From Haloarchaeobius amylolyticus (GTDB taxonomy: Archaea; Halobacteriota; Halobacteria; Halobacteriales; Natrialbaceae), in contig NZ_JANHDH010000002.1 in assembly GCF_026616195.1 (NCBI RefSeq), positions 186,001 through 250,000 of the forward strand: DNA of 64,000 nucleotides. The letters are read 5' to 3'. Shown in pieces: positions 9,119-17,339 of the stretch. The notes under the pieces are model-generated. The model saw nothing but the letters and a program-made list of their open reading frames with translations. It made no database searches and was not told the origin of the DNA. Numbering within the stretch: position 1 is the first letter of the stretch; the number at the start of each line of letters is the position of its first letter. The position numbers were made by a program, and so were the translations under genes.

Positions 9119-9505
9119 ATGTCTGCCGGGCCCTCCCTCCGCCGGTCGCTGTTCCCGCTGCTGTTCCTCGCGTGGCTGCTGCCCGCGTGGCTCTCCCCGC
9201 CGGACCCGTTCTCGCAACTGCTGTGGCTCGCGCCGAGCGTCGCGCTCGCGCTCGTCCTCGGCGTCTGGTTCGCCCGCCACGGCCACCAGGTGCTCGACGC
9301 GAGTGTCCGCGACCTCTGGGTGTTCGCCGTCACGACGCTCGGCGTGGTGATCCTCGGCGTCCTCCTGGTCCCGGACCCGACCCTCTCGGCCGTCGAGCTG
9401 GCGCTCCTGCTGGTCGCCGCGTTCCTGCTCGCCGGGTGGCTCGGGTTCGCCCCGAGTGCCGCCCCAGTTCGCCGACGGCTCGGTGAAAACAGTCCGAGTG
9501 AATAG
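9119..9505 (+). CDS. four-TM membrane protein, unknown function
   Basis: A 128-residue protein, mostly hydrophobic, with about four helices: FPLLFLAWLLPAWL, LLWLAPSVALALVLGVWF, LWVFAVTTLGVVILGVLLV and LALLLVAAFLLAGWLGF. A short basic C-terminus (VRRRLGE) should be cytosolic. It ends 34 bases before another small membrane protein on the same strand; the two may be co-expressed. No family was recognised. Confidence 0.6.
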   Translation: MSAGPSLRRSLFPLLFLAWLLPAWLSPPDPFSQLLWLAPSVALALVLGVWFARHGHQVLDASVRDLWVFAVTTLGVVILGVLLVPDPTLSAVELALLLVAAFLLAGWLGFAPSAAPVRRRLGENSPSE

Positions 9506-9539
9506 CAGTTTTATACGATACCGGGACAATCTTTCGCTG

Positions 9540-9941
9540 ATGAGTCTGATACTCCGCCGGCTCTCCTGGGCGGTCCCGCTCGGGGCCGCACCCGCGGTCG
9601 TCGGTGGCACCACGTTCAGTCCGCCCGACGTGTTCAGCACGATGGCGTACGTCGGCGCTGCGTTGCCCCTGACGCTCCTGCTCGGGTACCACGTCGCGAC
9701 GAAAGAGAACCCCGCCGAGGGCCGGAGTCCCAACCGGCTCTGGCTGTTCGCGGGCTGCCTGCTCGGCCTGCTGATACTCGCCGGCGCGGCGTTCAGCCGG
9801 CTCGACCCGGCGATGCTCTGGGACCTCAGACAGGAGTACCAGCTCGGGGCGGTCGCCGGCAGCGTCGGCGGCCTGTTCCTCCTCGCCGAGGTCATCATCT
9901 ACTACGGCGTCTTCGACCGGCTCCACGGCCTGTTCTCCTGA
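9540..9941 (+). CDS. small multi-pass membrane protein
   Basis: A 133-residue protein from the ATG at 9540. An open frame starting at 9456 exists, but it overlaps the previous gene and encodes non-membrane sequence. Hydrophobic segments include AVPLGAAPAVVGG, MAYVGAALPLTLLLGY, LWLFAGCLLGLLILAGAAF and LFLLAEVIIYYGVF. A charged loop (TKENPAEGRSPN) lies between the second and third. Unknown function. Confidence 0.6.
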   Translation: MSLILRRLSWAVPLGAAPAVVGGTTFSPPDVFSTMAYVGAALPLTLLLGYHVATKENPAEGRSPNRLWLFAGCLLGLLILAGAAFSRLDPAMLWDLRQEYQLGAVAGSVGGLFLLAEVIIYYGVFDRLHGLFS

Positions 9942-10016
9942 CGCCGCGCGCTTCTGACACCGGCCCGGGCTGCCGACTCCGAACCCTTATTTCCCGTCCG
10001 GGACCACGACACAGGT

Positions 10017-10685
10017 ATGCGAATCGCACTACTCGGCGGCACGGGTGACATCGGACAGGGGCTCGCCCTGCGCTGGGCCTACGACACGGACCACGAGGTA
10101 CTCATCGGGTCGCGCGACCCCGAGAAGGCGCGCACGATGGCCGAGGAGTACGAGACCGAACTCGACAGCCGCGGCGTCGACGTGAAGGTCAACGGCTTCG
10201 CCAACGAGATGGCGGCCGACCGCGCCGACGTCGTCGTCCTCGCGGTCCCGCCGTACCACGTCGCGGACACGGTCGAGAGCGTCGCGGACAAGCTCGACGA
10301 GGACACCATCCTCGTCTCGCCCGCAGTCGGCATGAAGGGCGACGAGGACGGCATGCACTACCACCGCCCCGGCGCGGGGTCGGTGACGGCCCTCGCCGCG
10401 AACGCCGCACCCGACGACGTCTCGACGGTCGGCGCGTTCCACAACCTCTCGGCGGACCGCCTCGCGAACCTCGACGCCGACCTCGACCTCGACACGCTCG
10501 TCATCGGCGACGACCCGGACGCCAAGGACATCGTGCGCCAGCTCGCCGACGAGATCGAGGGGCTGCGCTCGCTCGACGCCGGCCCGCTGGCCAACGCGGC
10601 AGAGGTAGAGAGCATCACGCCCCTCGTCATCAACATCGCCCGCTACAACGACGGGATGCACGACGTGGGTGTCAAGTTCGACTGA
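10017..10685 (+). CDS. npdG: F420-dependent NADP reductase (NADPH:F420 oxidoreductase)
   Basis: A 222-residue protein of the length expected for archaeal NpdG/Fno, which moves hydride between reduced F420 and NADP+. The N-terminus has the dinucleotide-binding fingerprint LLGGTGDIGQGLALRWA followed by the NADP-selecting segment GSRDPEKA. VLAVPPYHV, VSPAVGMK and GAFHNLSA are typical downstream segments. It starts at ATG 10017 and is a single gene. Cytosolic redox role. Confidence 0.92.
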   Translation: MRIALLGGTGDIGQGLALRWAYDTDHEVLIGSRDPEKARTMAEEYETELDSRGVDVKVNGFANEMAADRADVVVLAVPPYHVADTVESVADKLDEDTILVSPAVGMKGDEDGMHYHRPGAGSVTALAANAAPDDVSTVGAFHNLSADRLANLDADLDLDTLVIGDDPDAKDIVRQLADEIEGLRSLDAGPLANAAEVESITPLVINIARYNDGMHDVGVKFD

Positions 10686-11099
10686 GCGGGACCGACACCG
10701 ACTGTCGCCGGTCCGGGGACGGCCCCGTCGGTCACGACGACGCTGTCTTCTGGTAGAACGAAGCGGGAGACCAGCGCACCGTCTTCACGGTGACGGTGCT
10801 CGAAGCGTCGCGAAGCCGCCGGCGTCGTCCCCCCGGGACACCACCCCCTACGACGGCGTCCAGGAACACCACCCCCCTTCGACGGTGTTCTCGACACTGG
10901 CAGCCGCCGGTGCTTCTCCGCTCCCGCAGTCTGGTATTCGGTCGCACGGGTGACGGGCGTTTCCTTCGACATCGAAGTCACGGGACACACGGTCGGTCCT
11001 CCGCCGGGACCGGGGTTCCCGCGATGCCTGACGGCGGCGTACCCGGCGCGAGCAGGGGCCATCCTTCGGGGTCGAACCGATTCCGTCGTCGAACCGGTC
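10686..11099 (+). other. non-coding stretch of 414 bases
   Basis: Open frames here are G+C-bias shadows without a plausible start or domain. The sequence keeps core G+C. Short related phrases built around (c)gatatcga or (c)gacatcga recur at about 10,970, 11,560 and 11,575, on both sides of the degraded regulator gene. This fits a region undergoing duplication and decay. No RNA gene was recognised. Confidence 0.4.
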
Positions 11100-11551
11100 T
11101 CAGTGGTTCACCATCGTCTCGTAGGCGAGATTCGAGAGGCCCCGGCGGAGGCGCTGGGAGAAGGCATTGTCGCTGATTCCGACGACTTCGGCCAGTTCGT
11201 CGACGTTGCCGTTGCGAGGGACCTGGAAGTAGCCCGTTCGTAGACCAGCAGGATGGCCTCCTGCTGTTCGGTCGACATGGAGTTCCCGTCGCGGGGGAAG
11301 TGCGGGTTGTACAGCCGTCGGGGGACCTCCTGCCGGTCGCAGAGGCGACGGAACTCAGAGAGGTCGTCGTGGCTCGGGAACTGCAGCCGGAAGTCCCAGC
11401 CGTCGCCGATGTTCTCGCCCTCCAGCATCTTCGCCCTGGTCTCGAGGAGCGCCCTGATGAAGCCGTCGACGTCCGTGCTCCAGCGCACCTCGAACAGCAG
11501 CCGCTTGCCGTCCTCCGTGAGGGGGGCCACCTCCTCGGTGAGTGGCGCGAC
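11100..11551 (-). pseudogene. decayed bat-type (HTH_10) regulator
   Basis: Read on the minus strand, this resembles the intact neighbour at 11,596-12,273 (LLFEVRW, ALLETRAKMLEGENIGDGWD, RRLYNPH, QEAILLVYER). Near 11,236 one G appears missing after the YER codons, so the frame breaks. The HTH part continues in another frame (GYFQVPRNGNVDELAEVVG, then DNAFSQRLRRGLSNL) to a TGA at 11,100-11,102. The N-terminal half seen in the neighbour is absent, and a small tandem duplication (APLTEE/APLTED) lies at the broken edge. The 5' boundary is approximate. Confidence 0.75.
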
Positions 11552-11595
11552 CCCGGTTCGATATCGAGGCACGGGTTCGATATCGAAGGCCGTGT

Positions 11596-12273
11596 TTATC
11601 GGCCGACGAGCGTCGACTCGATCAGTGCCGAGAGGCCCCGGCGGAGACGCTGGGAGAAGGCATTGTCGCTGATGCCCAGCTCCTGCCCGAGTTCCCGCGC
11701 GCTCGTCCGTCGGGGCACCTCGAAGTAGCCGCGCTCGAACGCCAGGACGAGGGCCTCGCGCTGTTCGTCGGAGAGGAGCGCGGTGTCGCTGGGGAGGTGC
11801 GGGTTGTAGAGGCGCCGGAGCATGACCCTGATGTCCCGCTCGGAACACCTGTCGCGGAACTCCCGGAGGGCGCTCCGCTGGTCGAACTGGATGCGGAGGT
11901 CCCATCCCTCACCGATGCCGGTGCCCTCGAGCAACTTCGCGTTCGTCTCCTCGAGGACGGACACCAGCCCGTCGAGTTCGTCCGTCCAGCGGACCTCGAA
12001 CAGGGTCCGGTCGCCGTCGTCGGTTCGCTCGAACACCTCTGCGGTCGCGGGCGACGCCTCGAGGCTTGCCCTTGCCTCGGCGAGTTCCTCGTTCGAGACC
12101 CAGATGAGTGGCATCCGTCCCCCGTCGATGGGGACGATGCGCTCCAGTTCGACCCGGGCGTTGGGGACCGCCTCGAACACGCGTCCGAGTTCGAAGGCGT
12201 GGGCCGGAACGGTCACGTCGGCGATGACCATGTGTGACTCGTCCGGTCCGGTCGCTCCCCGGGAGGAATCCAT
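11596..12273 (-). CDS. bacterio-opsin activator-type HTH_10 transcriptional regulator
   Basis: A 225-residue protein starting at the ATG at 12,273. An N-terminal ligand-binding-like region (residues about 15-165) is followed by a C-terminal helix-turn-helix of the HTH_10 class (RRTSARELGQELGISDNAF, then SQRLRRGLSALI). Proteins of this class are haloarchaeal regulators related to Bat. A truncated, frameshifted paralogue lies directly downstream. It has no GAF or PAS domain of the full-length Bat kind. Targets are not identifiable. Confidence 0.85.
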   Translation of the reverse strand: MDSSRGATGPDESHMVIADVTVPAHAFELGRVFEAVPNARVELERIVPIDGGRMPLIWVSNEELAEARASLEASPATAEVFERTDDGDRTLFEVRWTDELDGLVSVLEETNAKLLEGTGIGEGWDLRIQFDQRSALREFRDRCSERDIRVMLRRLYNPHLPSDTALLSDEQREALVLAFERGYFEVPRRTSARELGQELGISDNAFSQRLRRGLSALIESTLVGR

Positions 12274-12368
12274 GCGGTATGCTATCTCGGGCGAGTGTGA
12301 AAAACGTACGCTTACCAGAGATGGGTCTGGCGGGTGGAGAGCGGGAAGAAACCTCGCGTGGTTGTCGA

Positions 12369-12638
12369 TTACGCGCCGGCCTTCTCGAGGGCGTCCTCGA
12401 GGTCGTCGCGCTGGGTGACGCCGACGAAGCGCTCGACGATACCGTCGTCGTTCTCGATGATGAGGGTGGGGAGCGACCGTACCTGGTACTCGTTCGCGAC
12501 GTCCTGCTCCTCGTCGACGTTCACCTTCTCGACGGTGAAGCGGCCCTCCCAGTCCTCCTCGAGTTCCTCGAGGATGGGGTCTTGCGTCTTGCACGGGCCA
12601 CACCAGTCCGCATAGAAGTCCTTGAGCGTGACTGCCAT
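12369..12638 (-). CDS. trxA: thioredoxin
   Basis: An 89-residue protein with the redox motif DWCGPCKTQ at residues about 11-19 and the cis-proline segment RSLPTLII. It lacks the N-terminal extension of bacterial thioredoxins, like many archaeal short thioredoxins and glutaredoxin-like proteins. It reduces protein disulfides in the cytosol. It is a single gene on the minus strand. Confidence 0.92.
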   Translation of the reverse strand: MAVTLKDFYADWCGPCKTQDPILEELEEDWEGRFTVEKVNVDEEQDVANEYQVRSLPTLIIENDDGIVERFVGVTQRDDLEDALEKAGA

Positions 12639-12781
12639 AACGAGTCGAAAATTCCCTCGCGCCGCGCATAAGGGTTTGGTTCGCGGGCGCTCCGGTGGGC
12701 AGCCTGCACGACCGCGACCCCCTCGCCGACCCCCGGAACCGTGTCGAAAGACTTAGAGGCACGCGGACGGGAGGGACGGAC

Positions 12782-12943
12782 ATGAGCAAGGGACAGAACT
12801 CCGGCGGCCTCATGTCGAGTGCCGGACTCGTCCGGTACTTCGACGCCGAGGACCGCAACGCCATCCGAGTCGACCCGAAGACCATCGTCGCCTTCGGCAT
12901 CTTCTTCGGGGCGCTCGTGATGGTCATGCGCGTCGCGCTGTAA
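12782..12943 (+). CDS. secG: preprotein translocase subunit Sec61-beta
   Basis: A 53-residue protein with the conserved [13 protein letters not shown] segment and a single C-terminal transmembrane helix ([16 protein letters not shown]). This is the typical size and layout of archaeal Sec61-beta, the small non-essential subunit of the SecYEG channel. The start is the ATG at 12,782; the 29 codons upstream in the same frame are not conserved-looking. Confidence 0.95.
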   Translation: MSKGQNSGGLMSSAGLVRYFDAEDRNAIRVDPKTIVAFGIFFGALVMVMRVAL

Positions 12944-13004
12944 GGGCGCGGCCGACCCGCCGCCGAACACGACGCTTTTCTTCGACCGGTCGTTACCTCG
13001 GGGT

Positions 13005-13622
13005 ATGACGCTGACAGCTGGTGTCGTCGCCGTCCAGGGCGACGTCTCCGAACACGCCGACGCCATCCGGCGTGCTGGCGAGGCCCACGGCGAGGACGTG
13101 ACGGTCCACGAGATACGGGACGCGGGCATCGTCCCCGACTGCGACCTGTTGTTGCTCCCCGGCGGCGAATCGACGACCATCTCCCGGCTCCTCCACGAGG
13201 AGGGCATCGCGGAGGAGATAATCGACCACGTCGAGGCCGGCAAGCCGCTGCTCGCGACCTGTGCCGGGCTCATCGTCGCCTCGACCGACGCGAAGGACGA
13301 CCGCGTCGACACGCTCGACCTCCTCGACGTGACCGTCGACCGGAACGCCTTCGGCCGCCAGAAGGACAGTTTCGAGGCCCCGCTCGACGTCGACGGCCTC
13401 GACGAACCCTTCCCGGCGGTGTTCATCCGTGCCCCCCTCATCGACGAGGTCGGCGCGGACGTCGAGGTGCTCGCGGAGTGGGACGGCAAGCCGGTCGCGG
13501 TCCGGGACGGCCCGGTCGTCGGCACCTCGTTCCACCCCGAACTCACGCCGGACGTGCGCATCCACCGGCTGGCGTTCTTCGCGGACGCGGCCGACGAGGC
13601 CGAGCAGCTGGCGCGCCAGTAG
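13005..13622 (+). CDS. pdxT: pyridoxal 5'-phosphate synthase glutaminase subunit
   Basis: A 205-residue class I glutamine amidotransferase that supplies ammonia to PdxS for PLP synthesis. Visible motifs are LLLPGGESTTI, the catalytic cysteine in LLATCAGL, and the His/Glu pair in FHPELTPD near the C-terminus. The length is normal. PdxS is not in the window. Secreted or membrane features are absent. Confidence 0.95.
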   Translation: MTLTAGVVAVQGDVSEHADAIRRAGEAHGEDVTVHEIRDAGIVPDCDLLLLPGGESTTISRLLHEEGIAEEIIDHVEAGKPLLATCAGLIVASTDAKDDRVDTLDLLDVTVDRNAFGRQKDSFEAPLDVDGLDEPFPAVFIRAPLIDEVGADVEVLAEWDGKPVAVRDGPVVGTSFHPELTPDVRIHRLAFFADAADEAEQLARQ

Positions 13623-13755
13623 CACACCGCGTCGTCGGTCGGATGGGCGAGCCGTCCGTCCGGCGACTGGCCACGGGTCCGCCGGCGGGGTCGGGTCCCG
13701 ACGAGGCGAAGGCCGAGAACGCAGACTTTTCTTTCTGGCTCCCTTCCGTCGGGCT

Positions 13756-14205
13756 ATGAAGGCATCCATCGACACGGTCCGTGTCGCCGGGACGCAGGAC
13801 GGTCCCGTCCCTGTCGTCGTCCTCGAGGTCGAGGAGGACGACGACGTGTTACCCATCTTCATCGGGTTCGACGAGGCCATCGCCATCGTCCGCGGACTGG
13901 ACGCCACCGACATCGGCCGCCCGCTCACGCACGACCTCCTGCTGGACGTGATGGAGGAACTCGGCGGCCGCGTGACCCGGGTGGTCGTGAGCCGTGTCGA
14001 GTCGGGCACCTACATCGCCGACCTGCACATCAACACCCCGCGGGGCGACGTGGTCATCGACGCCCGGCCGAGCGACTCGCTCGCGCTGGCCGCCCGGACC
14101 AACGCGCCCCTCGAGGTCGAGGAGGACGTGTACGAGGACGGCAAGCGTGACCCGTCCGAGTTCGAGATGCTCGACGACATCCGCGAGGTAGCCGACTACG
14201 CATGA
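13756..14205 (+). CDS. DUF151 (bifunctional nuclease-like) protein
   Basis: A 149-residue protein from the ATG at 13,756. It contains the DUF151 signature stretches LPIFIGFDEA, ARPSDSLALAARTNAPL and VEEDVYEDG. The family includes plant proteins described as bifunctional nucleases, and is widespread in bacteria and archaea with an unclear role. Its stop overlaps the hisE start by four bases (ATGA), so the two are translationally coupled. Confidence 0.88.
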   Translation: MKASIDTVRVAGTQDGPVPVVVLEVEEDDDVLPIFIGFDEAIAIVRGLDATDIGRPLTHDLLLDVMEELGGRVTRVVVSRVESGTYIADLHINTPRGDVVIDARPSDSLALAARTNAPLEVEEDVYEDGKRDPSEFEMLDDIREVADYA

Positions 14206-14498
14206 CAGAGGACACAGACGCGATTCTCGACGACCTGTTCGCGGTCATCGAAGACCGCAAGGCAACGCTCCCCGAGGACTCCTACACCGCCAGCCTGTTC
14301 ACCCACGAGAAGGGCGAGAACGCGGTGCTGGAGAAACTGGGCGAAGAGGCGACCGAACTCATCCTCGCCGCGAAGGACGACGACCACGAGGAGATCGCCC
14401 ACGAGGGCGCCGACATCGTCTACCACCTGCTCGTCCTGCTCTCGATGAAGGACATGGACGTGAGCGACCTGCGTGAGGAACTGGCGGAGCGGCGGTGA
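14202..14498 (+). CDS. hisE: phosphoribosyl-ATP diphosphatase
   Basis: A 98-residue MazG-like all-alpha pyrophosphatase for the second step of histidine biosynthesis. Typical features are FAVIEDRKA, SYTASLF, GENAVLEKLGEEATELILAAK, and the metal-binding E-x2-H plus ADIVYHLLVLL helix. It overlaps the DUF151 gene by four bases. No other his gene is in the window, as is usual for dispersed haloarchaeal his genes. Confidence 0.95.
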   Translation: MTEDTDAILDDLFAVIEDRKATLPEDSYTASLFTHEKGENAVLEKLGEEATELILAAKDDDHEEIAHEGADIVYHLLVLLSMKDMDVSDLREELAERR

Positions 14499-14593
14499 CT
14501 CCCTCCCCGAGCCGAATTTCTAATAGCAATTACCAGAACAAACAGCCATGAACTAGGGGGAAGTTTGGAACCGCTTTTCCGCGAGCCCCTGTC

Positions 14594-15484
14594 ATGGCTT
14601 CCCACGCCATGCGACACGACAGGCGTTCCTTCCTGAAGGCGACGGGCGCATCACTCGGCGCGGTCGGCGTCGTCGGTGCGACGGCCTCCACGGCTGCCGC
14701 GGCGGTCGCGGACCGCTGGGAGCCGGCCGACTCGAGCAACTACACCAACGCGAGCCGGACCGCGAGCGACATGCGCTGGCTCGTGATGCACACCATCGAG
14801 GGCTCCTACGAGGGCTGTATCAGCTGGTTCCAGAACCCCGACGCGAACGTGAGTTCGCACTACGTGGTCGGGGAGTCCGCCGACCAGATAACGAAGATGG
14901 TCCGGCTGGAGGACATCGCGTGGACCCAGGGCAACTGGGAGTACAACGAGACGGGCGTCTCCATCGAACTCGAGGGCTACGCGGACGAGACGAACTTCGG
15001 CGACACCATCTACCAGCAGGCCGCCGAGGTCGCCCGCTACGTCTGTGACACCTTCGACATCCCCAAACAGCATCCGACGTACGACCTCGCACCCTGCTCG
15101 GCCTACTCGGGCGAGGGCGGCATCATCGGCCACAGCCAGGTGCCCGACCCCAACGACTGCTCGCAGGTCACCGGCGGCAAGTACGACCCCGGCGACACCT
15201 GGGACTGGGACTACTTCATGTCGCTCGTGACCGACGGCTCCGGCGGTGGCGGCGACACCGGCTGGTCCGACGGCGACATCGTCCACTGCACCGCCGACCT
15301 GAACACCCGCGAACAGCCCGGTACCGACTCCCCCATCGTCGCGACGATGCCGACCGGCTCGAACGCCGAGATCGTCAACGGGCCGACCGACGAGGACGGC
15401 TACACCTGGTGGGGGCTGCACTGGCTCGAGGACGACATCTGGGGCTGGTCGGTCGAGGCGTACCTCGACGCGGGCTACGCCTGA
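14594..15484 (+). CDS. Tat-exported N-acetylmuramoyl-L-alanine amidase-like protein with SH3 domain
   Basis: A 296-residue protein. The N-terminus has a twin-arginine signal (RRSFLK, then an Ala-rich region ending around TAAAAV), from either ATG 14,594 or ATG 14,609. An Amidase_2 (PGRP-type) domain follows with zinc-ligand candidates in VMHTIEGSYEG, IIGHSQVPDPNDC and the later GGKYDPGDTW. A Gly-rich linker leads to a C-terminal bacterial SH3 domain (LNTREQPGTDSPIVATM, then WGWSVEAYL). Haloarchaea have no peptidoglycan, so the likely substrate is the wall of bacteria or their debris. The enzyme should act outside the cell. Confidence 0.85.
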   Translation: MASHAMRHDRRSFLKATGASLGAVGVVGATASTAAAAVADRWEPADSSNYTNASRTASDMRWLVMHTIEGSYEGCISWFQNPDANVSSHYVVGESADQITKMVRLEDIAWTQGNWEYNETGVSIELEGYADETNFGDTIYQQAAEVARYVCDTFDIPKQHPTYDLAPCSAYSGEGGIIGHSQVPDPNDCSQVTGGKYDPGDTWDWDYFMSLVTDGSGGGGDTGWSDGDIVHCTADLNTREQPGTDSPIVATMPTGSNAEIVNGPTDEDGYTWWGLHWLEDDIWGWSVEAYLDAGYA

Positions 15485-15584
15485 CGGGCGCCGACCCCCG
15501 GGAGAGACGACCTTCCGCGTGTCGCTCTCGCACGCGGAACACACGATAAACGCGCTTTTATGCGCGACTGTCGTAGCACCGTGC

Positions 15585-16547
15585 ATGATTTTCGAGAACC
15601 TTCCGACGACACCACGGTCGGAGGAACTCATCGACAAGGCGTTCTCCCGCGCCGCCCGGACAGGCCGGGCCAAGTCGGGACACGACGCCCAGACGTCGAT
15701 GCTCCAGACGGCGTCGAACATCCTCTCGGACAACCTGGAGAACGTCGTCACCGCCTGGCCGGACTTCGACGAGGTCGACCCGTTCTACTACGAACTCGCC
15801 GACGCGCTGGTCGACGTCGACGAACTCCGGCAGTCGCTCTCGGAGGTCACCTGGGCCTCCCGCAAGACCGCCGAGATCCGCCAGGAGTACGAGGGCAAGA
15901 TCCGTCGCAACGACCTCGAGACCGCCCGAAAGTTCCGAAAGCAGGCGTTCGCCCGCCTCGCGGACGTGGTCGAGGAGGTCGAAGACGACCTGCTCCGCAT
16001 CGGGGCGGCCCGTGACGAGTTGAAGATCCTGCCCGACATCGACCCGGACGAGCCGGCCATCGTCGTCGCCGGCTACCCGAACGTCGGCAAGTCCTCGTTC
16101 GTGAACGCGGTCACCCGCGCCCGCCACGAGACCGCGACCTACCCGTTCACGACGAAAGGTATCGGCGTCGGCCACTTCGAGCGCCAGCACATCCGCTACC
16201 AGATCGTCGACACGCCGGGACTGCTCGACCGGCCCCCGCAGGAGCGCAACGACATCGAGGCCCAGGCGGTCTCCGCGCTCACGCACCTCGCGGACTGCGT
16301 GCTGTTCGTCCTCGACGCCAGCGCGAACTGCGGCTACCCCATCGAGGCACAGCTGGAGCTGCTGGCGGCGGTCGAGGACCAGTTCGACGACGTGCCGGTC
16401 ATCACGGTCTGCAACAAGAGCGACGTCTCACGCGACGTCGAGGCGGACTACTACATGAGCGTCACCGAGGACGAGAACCTCGACACCGTGCTCGATGCCG
16501 CGGTCGAGGCGGTCGGGTACGAGCCCGAACTGCCCTTCGACGGCTGA
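15585..16547 (+). CDS. Nog1-type GTPase
   Basis: A 320-residue protein from the ATG at 15,585 (MIFENLPTTP). An N-terminal helical domain (residues about 1-150) precedes a TRAFAC GTPase domain with G1 GYPNVGKSS, G3 VDTPGLLD and G4 CNKSD. This is the archaeal Nog1/Obg-HflX-related family, thought to act in large-subunit ribosome assembly. It is shorter than eukaryotic Nog1, as expected. Single gene. Confidence 0.93.
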   Translation: MIFENLPTTPRSEELIDKAFSRAARTGRAKSGHDAQTSMLQTASNILSDNLENVVTAWPDFDEVDPFYYELADALVDVDELRQSLSEVTWASRKTAEIRQEYEGKIRRNDLETARKFRKQAFARLADVVEEVEDDLLRIGAARDELKILPDIDPDEPAIVVAGYPNVGKSSFVNAVTRARHETATYPFTTKGIGVGHFERQHIRYQIVDTPGLLDRPPQERNDIEAQAVSALTHLADCVLFVLDASANCGYPIEAQLELLAAVEDQFDDVPVITVCNKSDVSRDVEADYYMSVTEDENLDTVLDAAVEAVGYEPELPFDG

Positions 16548-16553
16548 GTCGAC

Positions 16554-17288
16554 TCAGGCGACCTCGTAGACGACGCTGACGGTCACCTCGACGTCGATGG
16601 GGCCGGGTTCGAGCGTCGTCGCGGCGTCGGCCTCCGCGCTCCGGTACACCGGGTACGGCGGCTGGTAGCCGCCACCGGAGACGCTGATGCTCTTGACCTT
16701 CGTGATGGAGACGCCAGCCGCAGCCGCGGCAGCGTTCGCGTCCCCTTCGGCGGCGGTCACGGCCTTCGCGATGGCGTCGGTCCGCAACTCGGCGATGCGC
16801 TCGTCGCTCAGCCTGAACGAGACGCTGTCGACGCGGGCCGCGCCGTTGGCGACGGCGACGTCGATGATGCGCCCGGCGTCGCTCACGTTCTTGCTCGACA
16901 CCTCGTAGGCGTGGACGGCGGTGTAGCCGACGAGTTGCCGGCCGTCCTTGTAGTCGTACTGCGGGACGAGCCGGTAGCTCGTCGTCTCGACGTCCTCGTC
17001 GGGGATGCCGGCCGCGCGGAGCGCGTCACGCATCTTCGTCGCGTCCTGGGCGGCGAACGTGCGGGCGCTGTCGGCGGTCTTGCCCTCGCGTTCGACCGCG
17101 ATGGAGACGACCACGAGGTCGGCGGGCGCGGAGACGGTCCCGGTGCCCGAGACGGAGACGGTGCTCGCCGCGTCACCGTCGTCGGTACTGGCGACGGTCG
17201 TTCCGTCGCCGATGGGGCCGGCCATACCGAGGCAGCCGGCGGTCGTGACCAGCAGGGCCACGAGCGCGACCGCGAGTTTCAGGTTCAT
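16554..17288 (-). CDS. SIMPL-domain (DUF541) lipoprotein
   Basis: A 244-residue protein from the ATG at 17,288 (MNLKLAVALV). It has a hydrophobic signal and lipobox (TTAGCLGMAG), then a SIMPL/DUF541 domain: VSGTGTVSAPADLVVVSIAV near the start, a YKDGRQLVGYTAVHAYEV segment, and SISVSGGGYQPPY near the end. Homologues are periplasmic or outer-surface proteins linked to oxidative stress tolerance, but the biochemical role is unknown. It ends 6 bases after the Nog1 gene on the other strand. Confidence 0.88.
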   Translation of the reverse strand: MNLKLAVALVALLVTTAGCLGMAGPIGDGTTVASTDDGDAASTVSVSGTGTVSAPADLVVVSIAVEREGKTADSARTFAAQDATKMRDALRAAGIPDEDVETTSYRLVPQYDYKDGRQLVGYTAVHAYEVSSKNVSDAGRIIDVAVANGAARVDSVSFRLSDERIAELRTDAIAKAVTAAEGDANAAAAAAGVSITKVKSISVSGGGYQPPYPVYRSAEADAATTLEPGPIDVEVTVSVVYEVA

Positions 17289-17339
17289 GCTACGCTCTGG
17301 TAGGCGGGCAACCGAGAAGAACTGTCGAGCACCCACGGG

